Source of the DNA: Phoenix dactylifera | Taxonomy: Eukaryota > Streptophyta > Magnoliopsida > Arecales > Arecaceae | DNA: 64,000 nucleotides | Direction: 5' to 3' | NCBI RefSeq assembly: GCF_009389715.1 | Contig: NC_052399.1 | Location: forward strand, 29,583,146-29,647,145 | Shown: in pieces, positions 51,901-62,817 of the stretch | Numbering within the stretch: the stretch's first letter is position 1 | Layout: every line of letters begins with the position of its first letter | Position numbers and translations under genes: made by a program | The notes under the pieces: model-generated | The model's database searches: none | Told to the model about the DNA's origin: nothing | Seen by the model: the letters and a program-made list of their open reading frames with translations, nothing else

Positions 51901-53043
51901 GAGGACTCTAATCCTGTTCTGGTGCCTCCTGATAACCGTCGCCTGATGAAAAAACCTCGTATTTCTGTCCCCCTCCACAATCCACTGTACCCTCGATTTC
52001 TGTCTCCAGAATGTCTCCTGCTGTCTGAGTAGACCGTCATGCAGGGCCAATAAGGATCGGAGGTCCCCCAGCTCCTCCTCCGCAAGGCCCCCCTGATCCT
52101 CCTGGGCGTGTAACCTGGCTATGGCCCCCTCTGACTCCTCTATCCTCCTGAGGATATCTCCCACCTCCTCACGATTCCACCTCCTCAGACGTCTTCTTGT
52201 TAGCTCCAATCTCCGGGACACCCGATACATCGCATCTCCTCTCACCTGAGCACTCCATGCCTCCCTCACCACCTCCCATGACCGTGGATAACAGAGCCAA
52301 ATTTTTTCAAATCTAAAAGGGGCATGAACTGGAAAGTAGGAATCTGTACTCACCAGTATTGGATTGTGGTCCGACGCAATCCTGGGCAGATGGCTCACAT
52401 GATGGTCCGGAAAGGTCTGAATCCACCCAGCGGTCGCGCAGGCTCTATCAAGTCACTCCCATACTCTAGCTTGGCCCTGCTGATTGTTGCACCATGTGAA
52501 CTTAGACCCAGAAAACCCCAAGTCAATCAATCCATTCGAGGTCAGAAAGTCCTGGAACTCCATGACCTTCCTCTCAAATGTGAAAGGCCTCCCCCCCCTC
52601 TTCTCCTGAGGATCAACAATACAGTTAAAATCACCAGCCATCAACATAGGGTACCCCTGACTAATCAACTGAGAGGCCTCATCCCACAGTATCCGTCTCT
52701 CCCTGAAGTCAGTACTGGCATACACCGCAGAAAGCACCCATGAACCTCCACTACCCTCCGAGATCACCATAACCACCTCCTGAGAACACACATGGAACAC
52801 ATCCAAACTACAAGCACCCTGCATCCACGTAACAATGATACCACCCGACAAACCGCTAGACTCCACAGCATAAAAGCCCCACGATCGAGGTATCGCCCTC
52901 CTGGCCTTCTGAAGGCTCCTCCCAGATAAACGGGTCTCAAGCAGTACACAAATCTCCGGTCTATGCAACTGCACAATCCTCCGAAAGGCCGGGGCAAAAG
53001 AAGGCTTCCCCGCGCCACGACAGTTCCATAAGATAACCTTCAT
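48904..53043 (-). pseudogene. LINE 1 ORF2: endonuclease, reverse transcriptase, RNase H; disabled
   Basis: Endonuclease at the N-terminus (MKVILWNCRGAGKPSF, VLLETRLSG, MAGDFNCIVDPQEKRGG, then ASDHNPILV); reverse transcriptase with GLRQGCPLSPLLF and the catalytic FADD at 50964-50975; a Cys/His stretch (CCEECTVIEESTEHVLLQC); and a C-terminal RNase H with VNFDGS, GAELRAAWEG, LEGDSS and REANRSADWVA, so its acidic residues are kept. An in-frame TGA at 52453-52455 lies where a relative would have Arg (GARVWE then LDRACA), consistent with CGA to TGA decay. Frames also change near 51.50 kb (SHFRP to ISLCTTLYK) and near 49.89 kb (before VALFIWKVAWGC). Confidence 0.9.
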
Positions 53044-55278
53044 TGGGCACCCAAGGATGCATCACAACCCCCTACCCCGGGATTGCAATCATGGAACACC
53101 ACCTCCTCCATAGCACCAACCTTCTCCAACTTTGCAAGACTCGCCCCTTTAGCTGCTGCCAACAGCTGATTCACAATACCCTGCCGATCCATCCCGAAGC
53201 CCGGTTGTGCTAATTGGCACGGAGAGTCCCCGGCAACTTCACCATTTTCCACAGGCCCCTCCAACAGCCCACCTCCTGGAAGAGACTTGGTACCGCCCAC
53301 AACTTCACTGGCGACCTGTTTCCCGGCACCCAGCATCTTCACAACACCAGAGAGACCTCCCTCCTCCCGAGCCAGGTGAGCCGGAAAAGCCTGTGAAGAC
53401 GTTTTGGAGCTGCCGGCTCGGTTCACCTGCTCACTACTGTCACCGGACTCCCGGTTCCCCACTCGATCCAACCGACCCTCCTTGCCGGTCGCCTCGACCG
53501 GAGCCATCATCCCCAATTCCGAGAGCTTCGCCGCAGCCGAGATAGCACGATTTAGCTTCGTCGAAGGGGCCATCACACCACGCCGGACATGCTCGCCACC
53601 ACCCCTAGACTCACACTCCGCCCGCGGAGGTCGGAGACGAGCCGCCGAGAGGGGAGGAGGGGAGCTCTTGCTCCTGCGTCGGAAGTCAAGCTCCGACCGC
53701 GCCTTCGCCGTTGGCAGAGGACGGGTCCCCCCGACGGAGAAGACCGGCCCTTTCAAACCCTTGCCTCCCGTACCCAGAGCCCGACTTGGGCTTCTGGAGC
53801 GCTTCCTCGGGCTCGGGCCCAATCCGTCGAGGCACTGCATCGCTGAGGGGCCTGGCCTGTCCACAGCCCGGTCCGACACACCATCCAGCCCACAAACACC
53901 CTGGCCCGCCTCCAAGTTAAGACACGGGTTGAGTCGGCTCGGACCAGCGCCATCGACCTGGGTGGGTTGACTCGGGCCCGCCCTACCCTTGCCCGCCCCG
54001 GCCGCCGTGACGTCCTTCTCCGGAGTCCTCCGCCGGGCAACCTTCGATGGCATCTGCCAAGCTTCCAGGTCGATCGGGGAGACCGAAGAACCCGACCCAT
54101 CCCCCATTCCACCCTTACCGGAACAAGGAGGAGTGGCCGTCGAGATCGGCCGGGACCCGGACCCAGCCATCTCCTTCTTCCGCGGCATCTTTTTGGCCGG
54201 CCGTTGTTGCCAAATGCGATTGGTAACCAACCACGGGCCAAAGGCCGATGGTTCCTCCGGGACAGGACCACCGGTATTCACTTCAACCTCCGGGAGATCC
54301 GCCCCGATACCTTCCTTCTCCTTCCCTCGGTCCACTGCCGGTTCCGCCTCGCCACCCCACCGAGGACGGATAACCGCACTCCGACGACGAGTGCCCAATC
54401 CGCCCACACCTCGAGCAAGGAGCAGGGAGGTTCTCATAGATAAACCCCTGCCAAAAGGTCTCCTCGGCACCCCCATATTTCCCCCTAACCAGGATACCCG
54501 GCTTGAGAGGATTCGAAACATTTAGCTCCACCTTCACCCTAGCAAAGCCATACCGTCCCCCCTGCTCCGTGAAGCCGTCCACGGCCAAGGGATTTCCGGC
54601 GCTGGCCGCTATCCTAAGTATGGTCTCCCTTCTCCAATAATCCAGGGGCAGTCGTGGTAGACGCAACCAGACGACCACCCGATCAATACCCCCAACGCCG
54701 GGCACAAAATTGGGTCGCCAACGCTCCATTGCCAGAAGTTGGCCTGCCACCGACCATGGACCGTTCTTCAGAGCGGCCTCACGATCCTCCTCCTTGGCGA
54801 ACCGGACGGCGATGAAGCCATCCATCAACGAGAAACACTCCACGTTATAGTCCAAACGACCTACCCGTTTGAACTCCCTGGCCACCCAGTCAATCGGAAC
54901 AGGCCTCCCCAAGCTCCTCACAATGACGGTCGTGCTTTGCCATTCCGCTCGACTCCCCTCCAGCTCTTCCTCAGGAACGTCCACCACCTCGGCCGACGTA
55001 CTCCGCAGCATTTCCAAAACCCGAGGGGGCATCCGGTGACTCGTCCACGCCGACTGCCGAGGGACTCCCTTCGCAACCTCCGCCCAGGAGCGAGACTTCG
55101 GTGCAGTCCCGACACCCCGCGAAGCCTGACCACCCTCCTTCCCCGTCTCCGGCTGAGCAGCGTCCCCCCCACCAGCCTCCATAGTTTCCGGCTGAACAGT
55201 GACCCCTCCCAGGTGTTTGGGGAAAAGCCCCAACCACCGCACGGAGTTTGGCGCACCTGGGCACACTTCCCGAGACAC
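53040..55278 (-). pseudogene. LINE 1 ORF1 (DUF4283 and zinc knuckle), frameshifted
   Basis: ORF1 of plant L1 elements encodes an RNA-binding protein of the ribonucleoprotein particle. From ATG at 55276-55278 the first 331 codons hold a DUF4283-like domain (EWQSTTVIVRSLGRP ... RFAKEEDREAALKNGPWSV) and a CCHC knuckle CSRCGRIGHSSSEC (Cx2Cx4Hx4C). The frame then leaves ORF1 near 54.39 kb and the remaining about 450 codons continue in another frame with GPWLVTNRIWQQRPAKK and a long low-complexity basic tail (RKRSRSPSRA). The stop TGA (53040-53042) overlaps the ORF2 start ATG by the sequence ATGA. Confidence 0.85.
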
Positions 55279-55440
55279 TCACTCTCTCTCCTCACTCACT
55301 CACTCTCTCTCCTCCGAAGCACTCTCTCTCCTCACTAAAGCAATGGTTAGTTGCTACGACCTTTTATCTTACATATGAAGTATCCTAAAGTTAGATAAAA
55401 TATTTGAACACGTCACCTCCTTCTAGAATAAAGTTAAATA

Positions 55441-56446
55441 ACCAAATAAAGTTAAACAACTAGTTGCTGGCTTACGGAGAAATATATGTTTTCAAAGTAC
55501 TCAGCCATTGACGCTACCAAGTCAATATCATAAAATCTCCACCTACAATCCATGATATAATAATATTTCTTGTCAATCAAGCTAGCTGCCTTCGCTTGAT
55601 CCATAAATCACCATTCTTGAGCTCTCCTTTCATCCTGTAATTTTAGATGAAGGTTGTCAAACAAAGACCTTTTTTATATATTAAAAATGTAAATTATTTG
55701 CAATCACTGAATGCTAGAAACTTGCTTGTCCTCTGATGTGACAAGCCTTTTTAATGATTAAAGTAAATTATTCAATTACCTTTCACTCACATGATCAAAG
55801 ATGAGTGTGTGGAGGCAATGATAGATGATTAAAAATATAAGTTGCTTTAAACTTGTTTATTGAACAACCTATATTAAAACAACACTATAACTATTTTATT
55901 CCACCAATCATCCCCATCTTTATCATTCTGAAATATATTTAATTGAACCACACATTACAAGCCTCACCTAACTCCCCTAAATCTGCTATTATTAAAAACT
56001 ATTTTTTATATATACCATATTATTTTGCACCAATTAAAACTTAGCACAAAATTACAATGCATTCTTCCTCGCATAATAGGCCGTAAAGCCATACTATTCA
56101 GCTCCTACACATCAGCTCTAGAGCCATCGCGAATAAAATGCTGTAACTGAGGTCAATGAAGATGCAGATTAGGTAACTGCTATTTTGAAGTATTTTGTGG
56201 GTTGGAAAAAAGGGTTTAGGACACTCTAAAATTTATTATTTTTTAATTTTATTAGAAGTATCGTATGGAGCACCTCATTTTAGTAAAAAAAAAAAAAAAA
56301 AAGAAATTGTAGTTAGATTCTTTTCTTGCATCTAATCCTAAGTTATCCAGCCTAATGGACCTGGAATTAACTATTTGTACCACCGCCCTCGCCAAAAAAA
56401 TAACGTAAAGCTAATGGAAAAATCTCCATGGGCAATTTAGTCATTC
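55441..56446. other. Intergenic AT-rich DNA between LINE 1 and LINE 2
   Basis: About 1 kb without a recognisable gene. It includes an 18-base poly-A run near 56286-56302. Confidence 0.6.
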
Positions 56447-58095
56447 TACCGCTCCTCCTCCTTTTTTTTTTTTTTTTTTTTTTGATGAAACGGGCATTTC
56501 ATACAACTCGGGTACGAATACACCCAATAGAGTCAGAAGACAAAATGCTCCGAAGAGCTCCGGGCAACTCATACTCGCCTGACCATAGGGTACCTCCTGA
56601 GTGGCTCGCAACAAATGCCGCCACCCAATCGGCCGCCCCATTGGCCTCGCGATATACATGCATAGCCTGGAAACTAATCTCCCTCACCATATCCCAAATA
56701 TCACGGATCAGAGGGTGAACACCCCCATGGCTGCACGGGCCCTTTCGGACCCAACTGATCACAGTAGCGGAGTCACCCTCTAACAGGACTGAAGTCGCCC
56801 GAAGCACACGCCGCACGTAGCACATACCCATCCAGGCTGCCCGCAGCTCTGCCCCAGGGACCGAAGTATCAAAAATCTGACATCCCCCTGCCACCAACAC
56901 ACCAGAGCTCGGCCCCCTGATAACAAAACCAGCCCCTCCTCTCCTACCTCCATCCAGGACTGAGCCATCAAAATTGACCTTGAGGAAACTCGGGGGTGGG
57001 GGCTCCCAGGTAAAAAATACCCTATGTGAAGCTGCCGAAGCAGAGTGGGGGCCCCAGATGTCCCGAGCTATCAAAGGTCTATGGGCTAAGTCTACATGAA
57101 TAATCTCTGCTGCCTGAGCACTGGCCCGCTCCATCACAAAACGCGGTGCCGGCCTACCCTCGCCAAAGACACGGGCATTCCTGGCCAGCCATATCTGATA
57201 AGCTGTACAAGCTGCCCGAATAGCCATGCTGCGCATCAGAGGGGTGCCCGCCCATCGCTGAACCCACTCCAGAAAACAGTCCCTCCGACTCCATGCATCC
57301 TCCGGAATCCCAGTCAGCCTCCAAGCATCCCGCGCCCGAGCGCAATGGAAAAGGGCATGCTCCACTGACTCGTCCTCCCCACAATCCGGACATAGAGGAG
57401 AGAGGCTCACTCCTCGTCTGCTCAGCACTGAACACGTCGGCACGCACTCCCAAGCCACCTTCCAGAGGAAAAGAGCAGTCCTCTGGTGTAGCCCCACCCT
57501 CCACACCCAGCCACAATCTAGGCCTGGCACTGACTCCCGCTGAATGACTCGGGAGACATCACCAACCCCGACACTCGCTCTGCAAGTAGTACTCCAGACC
57601 CTGACATCCGGACCTGCAGAAACCGGAATGGGAAGTGCCCGAACTCGCTCTGCCAAATGCTCTCCGAACAGCTGGTCAAGCCTAGCACCATCCCACTCTG
57701 CCGCCCCCGGCCTGAGAAGGTCGGAAACCCGGAGTCCCTCTGCCCCCGATCCACTAAACATCGTCGGCCATAATCTCAATGGGAGCGCGTCCACCCACGG
57801 GTCCTCAGTCACATCAATACTCCGGCCGTCGCCAATCAACCATCTAGTATGAGCCAGGGCCATCGGCAAGTGCCGCCCAATCTCTCGCCATATAAAGGAA
57901 AACCTACGGCCCCCTACCGCCTGTGCAGTAAGTCCCGCACCACCGTATCGAGCTATCATGATCCGGCTCCAAAAGCCCTGTGGCTCCAAAACGACCTGCA
58001 CGGCCCGTCGTGCCAGTAAAGCCTCGCGCCGCACCTGGAGTGACTGCACCCCTAAGCCACCCTCCCGCAGTGACAGACATACCGCTCCTCCTCCT
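56447..58095 (-). mobile_element. LINE 2: young 5'-truncated L1-type LINE upstream of RSH
   Basis: The element proper is 56463-58079 (1,617 bp, minus strand), ending in a poly-A tail seen as T from 56463 to about 56483. A perfect 16-bp target duplication TACCGCTCCTCCTCCT lies at 56447-56462 and 58080-58095. The 5' end is cut inside the C-terminal part of ORF2, as is usual for LINEs. Removing it joins ATTC|TACCGCTCCTCCTCCT|GGCCTTCC, the original RSH 5' flank. It sits 384 bp upstream of the RSH start codon, in antisense orientation. Confidence 0.95.
56499..58079 (-). CDS. LINE 2 ORF2 C-terminal part (zinc-binding RVT and RNase H), open
   Basis: An unbroken frame of about 526 codons inside the LINE holds the region after the RT core (SLREGGLGVQSLQVRREAL), a Cys/His zinc-binding-RVT-like part (CPDCGEDESVEHALFHC) and an RNase H domain (VNFDGSVLDGG, GAELRAAWMGM, LEGDSATVISW, REANGAADWVA). 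No stop or shift breaks it, which fits recent insertion. The frame continues 24 codons past the LINE edge into host DNA (to 58151), so the first ATG of the open frame is not LINE sequence. The RT catalytic core is absent, so it is not autonomous. Confidence 0.85.
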   Translation of the reverse strand, partial: CLSLREGGLGVQSLQVRREALLARRAVQVVLEPQGFWSRIMIARYGGAGLTAQAVGGRRFSFIWREIGRHLPMALAHTRWLIGDGRSIDVTEDPWVDALPLRLWPTMFSGSGAEGLRVSDLLRPGAAEWDGARLDQLFGEHLAERVRALPIPVSAGPDVRVWSTTCRASVGVGDVSRVIQRESVPGLDCGWVWRVGLHQRTALFLWKVAWECVPTCSVLSRRGVSLSPLCPDCGEDESVEHALFHCARARDAWRLTGIPEDAWSRRDCFLEWVQRWAGTPLMRSMAIRAACTAYQIWLARNARVFGEGRPAPRFVMERASAQAAEIIHVDLAHRPLIARDIWGPHSASAASHRVFFTWEPPPPSFLKVNFDGSVLDGGRRGGAGFVIRGPSSGVLVAGGCQIFDTSVPGAELRAAWMGMCYVRRVLRATSVLLEGDSATVISWVRKGPCSHGGVHPLIRDIWDMVREISFQAMHVYREANGAADWVAAFVASHSGGTLWSGEYELPGALRSILSSDSIGCIRTRVV

Positions 58096-58463
58096 GGCCT
58101 TCCAACCAATCCAACTGAGACGCGCAAGATTTTTCTCCTACGACAAAACAAACCAACAGCGAAAAGAAAAAAAAGAAGAGAGAAAAAAAAATGTCCTCCA
58201 CCGTCTTTTCACTGGCTCTCTGACTTCTTTCCCCGTCCCCACGGCCCCCTTTCTTCCCTCCCTATTTCCGCGAACCTAGGGTTTCTTCGATAGATCTCCT
58301 TGATTCTAGATTCCCAACTCCCGATCCCATCAAGCTCCCTCCTTTCCCCCTAATATCCGATCGTCCCCCTAAAATTACCCCGATCTCGCTTCCCAGGTGC
58401 CGGAATAGGGTTTTTGATCTCGGATTCGAGGGGAGAAAGCCGAGACATTAGGGGTCGGCGTCC
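58096..58463 (+). promoter_or_regulatory. RSH 5' flank and leader
   Basis: Contains an A-rich stretch (about 58155-58195), then pyrimidine-rich sequence and AACCTAGGGTTTCTTCG, a motif style common in plant 5' leaders. With LINE 2 directly upstream, only about 370 bp of original proximal flank remain next to the gene. No TATA box is certain. Confidence 0.35.
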
Positions 58464-61400
58464 ATGTCGGTGCCGGCGATCGCGCTCTACGCGAGCCCCC
58501 CGAGCGGCGTCTGCCCGACCTCCCACCACTCCTGCCAGATCGCCTCCTCCCACGGCCCCTCCGACTTCGACCTCAACCCCCGCCCGCCATCCTCCTCCTC
58601 ATCCTCCTCAGCCCAGAAGCCGATCTCCGGCGGCCTTTCCTGCCTATTCTCCTCCCCGACCTCCCGCCATGCCGCCGCCACCTCTTCTTCCTCGAGCTTT
58701 ACCGGCGCCGATGAGCTCGGCTCGCTCTGGCACGACAGATCCGAGGACCTCAGCAGCTCCTTTTGCTACTCTTCCTACCCCTCGTCGTCCCTCAAGTGCC
58801 GGGACCAGAGCCCGGTGTCGGTTTTCCAGGGTCCGGTGTCGTGCAGCGGGAGCGGCTCCGCTAGAAGCCCGTCGTTGGTGAGAACCACGCGCGAGTGGAG
58901 CAGCGGCGACTGGAGGGTGGGGAAAGATAGAATTTTTAGCGGGTTTGTTAGAAACGCGTTGGGCTCTTGTCTTGATTTCAATTCCCCGAGTTTATCTCGA
59001 CCGGGAGGTGGTGGATTCAATGTGGAAGAGTTGGATTTTAATTTGGAAGAGAGTCTGCACGAGGAGGCGTCTGCTTGCGAGCCGTATGCCAGAGACTTGC
59101 TCGCCAGGGCTCAGTCAAGACATAAAATTTTCTATGAGGAATTTGTGGTGAAGGCTTTCTACAAAGCCGAAGAGGCTCACAGGGGGCAGGTGAATACAAA
59201 TATGGAAACTTTACCATTTGAATTGAAATGCGATCTTCTTAGTTTCTTTAGGCTAGTTTGTTTTTGATACATGCAATGAAGTTCTGGCATATATTCTGAA
59301 TTATTGGTGACTCGGTTGTTATTTGAAGATGTCGAATATATTTTAAGTTCGTGAATTGAGCTGGGTTTCTTTTGGCTTGTCTATTAGATGAGGGTGAGCG
59401 GAGATCCTTATCTGCAACATTGTGCGGAGACGGCTGTTTTATTAGCGAAGATTGGTGCTAATGCTACAGTAGTCGCTGCAGGGCTTTTACATGATACATT
59501 TGATGATTCTTTTGTGGATTATGCATCTATTCTCCAAATATTCGGAGCTGGTGTAGCTGATCTGGTCCAAGGGGTAATTCTCTCTTTTTTTTTCAATGCT
59601 TTAGTTCTTCCAGAGTATTGTGTAAAACTGAGTGATGAGTTTTTAATATGATACTTGCAAAAGTTAGTTGGTGCAGCTTTCACACACTCTCCTGCTGCAC
59701 CATTGGTTACTAGGTCATTCTCTTGTCCCATCATCTTTCTGAAAGAGTAAAACAATCAAAGTATAGCACTTAATGTAGATCATATGTTCAAATGGGCAAC
59801 TATTATATTGTCTTTGTTCATCATTTTTCTTTCACCACTGGACATTCGGTTATACTTATATAAGTTTAAACAAAACTCTGATATAACCAATAGAAGTTTA
59901 AACAAAACTTTGATCTTGTTATTTTTGAATATCACTTCATGTGATAGTTTGTCATTTACTAGACTGAACATTGGAAAACATTTGCTGTGTTTTTCAGATT
60001 AGAGGAGGAACTTGGTTTTGCTTGATTCTGTTATAGTTCTCTTATTTGGTGGAGTAATCTGGCATTTATGTGTTTCTATTCATTTTTGTGCTTTTCTGTT
60101 GTTGATATTTACACTTAACAAGTGTTTATTGTATTGAGCATCATCGACTGGCATCATGCTATGAGATGCCTGCATGGTTACACTGGTCTCTGTAGTTTGT
60201 TGACCATGACTTTTTTTGGGGGGGATTAATAATACAAGATAAATTTAACTTCAATTTAGCATAATATCTCATGGACCCAGCTTCTAATATTTATAAGCTA
60301 CACAGACATGTCCAATAATTCACCACTAAAGAGGCATGTCCAGAATTTTATATCGTCCTTTTTCTTAAGGTAGAGAAAAGCTTGTATTCAATGGGCTGTG
60401 CATCTGGTGGTTTACCTTCTCTAATACCCTTCAACCACCTGAACCCTGATAAAGGCAGGATTTGGACCCAGGTCTCTGGTATGTAACCACTGAAAGACTT
60501 TATCAGCAGACAGAGCTGTTCCTGTTATTTGTTTCCTTCACAGGTGCTATCATTATCTGATTGTTGAATACAGAAGATTTTTCCTTATTAGGTATTAGCT
60601 CCTTCAATTGGATTTTCTATAGCTTTCTTTCAGTTAAACTACATGGATTTTCATTTTAAGGTTTTGCATAAGTGCATAATAAGACTGTGAGAGGCATGTT
60701 GTTTTTGTTTTCTGATTATAAAAATGGCCATTGCATGTTATATGTTGTGTTTTGGAGGAAGACATCAGAAAAAACAAAATTACCTGAAGAGTTTTAACAT
60801 TTTTTAAAAGTCTGTTTCCTTTTATCTTTTTGGTGTTTTATTCAATAGGCTGGTACTTTTGTATGTAGAGGCAACCGTAGCATCCATAACTCAGACATAA
60901 GCTCTGAAGACTAAAATTTGAAATGCTGTTTGGCGTTTTATGCAGGTCTCGAAATTGAGCCACTTAAGCCAGCTTGCTCGTGATAACAATACTGCAAGTA
61001 AAACTGTTGAGGCTGACCGGTTGCACACAATGTTTCTTGCAATGGCAGATGCCAGAGCAGTTCTTATAAAGCTAGCAGACAGACTGCATAACATGATGAC
61101 ATTGGAGGCATTACCTATGGTTAAACAACAGAGATTTGCGAAGGAGACCTTGGAGATTTTTGTTCCTTTGGCCAGTAGATTGGGAATCTCAAGTTGGAAG
61201 GAGCAGCTTGAGAATTTGTGCTTTAAGCATCTCCATCCAGAGCAACACAAAGAGCTATTCTCCAAATTTGTCAAGTCCTTCGATGAAGCAAAGATCTCAT
61301 CTGCCATTGCAAAACTTGAAAAAGCTCTTGAGGATGAAGGTGTTTCTTTTCATGCTTTATCTGGGAGGCACAAGGGCTTGTACAGTGTTTACTCCAAGAT

Positions 61401-62489
61401 GCTGAAGTACGTCCTTCCCCCTTTTTGTATAATCATATGTTAAACTGAATACATATGTCCAATCTGAACTAAAATTCATTGGCTCACATATACAATGCCA
61501 AATTTTTAATAAGGCTAATTAGGTTGATGCACCAAAACTTCAGGAAGAAGCTGACCATGGATGAGATCCATGACATTCATGCGTTGCGTTTGATTGTTGA
61601 TAATGAAGAAGATTGTTACGCAGCTCTGACTGTTGTTCATCGATTATGGCCTGAAGTTCTTGGAAGGTTCAAAGACTACATCACTCATCCCAAATTTAAT
61701 GGGTACGTCAACGACAAACTTAGGTAGTGTGACTAAATTTTTATGCGAATTAGTGCTGATTGTCGTCTGCAGGTACCGATCTTTGCACACGGTTGTTCTG
61801 GGTAAAGACATGCTCCCTTTGGAAGTTCAGATCCGAACAAAGGAGATGCATCTACAAGCAGAATATGGAATTGCTGCTCATTGGAGATACAAGGAAGGTG
61901 ATTGTAAGCACTCTTCATTTGTGCTCCAAATGGTGGAATGGGCAAGATGGGTGGTTACTTGGCAATGCGAGACAATGAACGATGATCGGACTTCATCCGT
62001 AGGCGACTCCAGCCTCATTAGGCCTCCCTGCCCATTTCCTTTCCATTCTGATGACTGCCCTTATTCATATACAAGCCAGTGTGACTATGATGGACCCATT
62101 TTCATCATCATCCTGGAATATGAGAAGGTGAGTTGAATTTTTCGTATGCGATTGTGAAAACCTAATTACTATTATTCAGATACCTACATTCTGATGTTTG
62201 TGTGTGATTTCAGATGACTGTGCAGGAGTTTCCAGCAAACTCAACTGTAATGGATTTGTTGGAGAGAGTCGGGGGACGGAGCTTAAGATGGTCTCCTTCC
62301 AGTTTCCCTCTCAAGGAGGACTTGAGGCCGAGACTGAATCATGAGCCAGTGAGCAACCCTAATCAGAAGCTGGAGATGGGGGATGTTGTTGAGCTGACAC
62401 CATCGATACCTGACAAGTCGTTGACAGAGTATAGGGAGGAAATCCAGCGCATGTATGAACGAGGATTATCTCAAGCTGGCGTGGTTTGA
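58464..62489 (+). CDS. Chloroplast RelA/SpoT homologue (ppGpp synthetase/hydrolase), RSH2/RSH3 type
   Basis: Makes and probably degrades (p)ppGpp in plastids. Exons: 58464-59189, 59388-59573, 60946-61406, 61544-61702, 61773-62127, 62214-62489; they sum to 2,163 nt, or 720 residues, close to Arabidopsis RSH2/RSH3. The N-terminus ([15 protein letters not shown]..., Ser-rich) looks like a transit peptide. The HD hydrolase domain has GDPYLQHC and LLHDTFDD (His277-Asp278). The synthetase domain has [41 protein letters not shown] (about 505-517, with the glycine that is replaced in RSH1-type proteins), and [19 protein letters not shown]. No complete TGS-ACT region is present, as expected for this clade. 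All junctions are GT-AG and in frame. LINE insertions flank it on both sides. Confidence 0.93.
60380..60525 (-). mobile_element. tRNA-derived SINE remnant in RSH intron 2
   Basis: On the minus strand it has GCTGATAAAGTC near the head (about 60499-60510) and a B-box-like GGTCCAAATCC (plus-strand 60458-60468), then CCTGCCTTTA. Spacing and flanking words (AAAGTCTTT...GACCTG...TCCTGCC) match the SINE at 2.9-3.0 kb, so the two are probably one family. No clear target duplication. Confidence 0.4.
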
Positions 62490-62817
62490 GAAGCTGACCG
62501 ACACCCATGCCTAACATGAATTAGTCCATTGATTCATTGTATGTATGAACTAATTGTAGGGACATCCACTCCCATTGCAATACGGAAGCTTGGAATGAAA
62601 TGAGGTCCAAGCAGGTTGTTTAGATCTCAATATAGCAGTTAATGAAGCTTCCTAAATTTGTTCCCCAGCTCCTTTCCCTTTCTCCCAATTGGGTCTTCTC
62701 CTGCATCAGAAAGAAATAATCAAATGATCTATGATGGCAGTAACCCTGCGAAGGCACCATCAGATTCACATGAAGCTGACCTGTCACCAACTCCACTCTA
62801 TTTCAGGCTGTTATTGA
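62490..62817 (+). other. RSH 3' flank
   Basis: Probable 3' UTR of RSH, ending where LINE 3 begins. I see no canonical AATAAA. The LINE tail lies 328 bp after the stop codon, so it could fall inside or just past the native 3' UTR. Confidence 0.5.

Larger units (their letters stand above)
48850..55336 (-). mobile_element. LINE 1: nearly complete plant L1-type LINE with RNase H
   Basis: 6,487 bp read on the minus strand: a short leader (58 bases, GA-rich), ORF1 (55278-53040), ORF2 (53043-48904), a short 3' UTR and a poly-A tail seen as a run of T ending at 48884. The flanks carry a perfect 16-bp target duplication AAAGCAATGGTTAGTT at 48834-48849 and 55337-55352. Since both ORFs are represented from the start, it is full or nearly full length, though a few 5' bases could be missing. 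Perfect duplications and a clean tail mean recent insertion, yet ORF1 and ORF2 together carry about four disabling changes, so it cannot now move by itself. Confidence 0.95.
48501..55440. repeat. Old tandem duplication split by LINE 1
   Basis: Unit A (48501-48667) reads ...GTAGGTTGTTATC...ATGATGGTTTACC...TTGCTAC...ATCCTAAAG...CTAGAATAAAGTTAAA. Unit B carries the same landmarks in the same order but is cut in two: 48756-48849 left of the LINE and 55353-55440 right of it (TTGCTACGACC, TATCCTAAAGTTAGA, CTAGAATAAAGTTAAA). The two units differ at many positions, so the duplication is older than the LINE. Confidence 0.8.

Noticed and set aside
50245-52743. Plus-strand ORFs of 121, 156 and 139 codons within LINE 1
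   Set aside because: Antisense to the reverse transcriptase and endonuclease parts of ORF2.
53207-55338. Long plus-strand ORFs (up to 199 codons) over LINE 1
   Set aside because: Antisense shadows of the GC-rich ORF1 of the LINE. No family resemblance.
58350-58881. Minus-strand ORF and a second plus-strand ORF at the start of RSH
   Set aside because: Shadows of the GC- and Ser-rich transit-peptide region. The 267-codon frame starting at 58464 continues into conserved RSH sequence.
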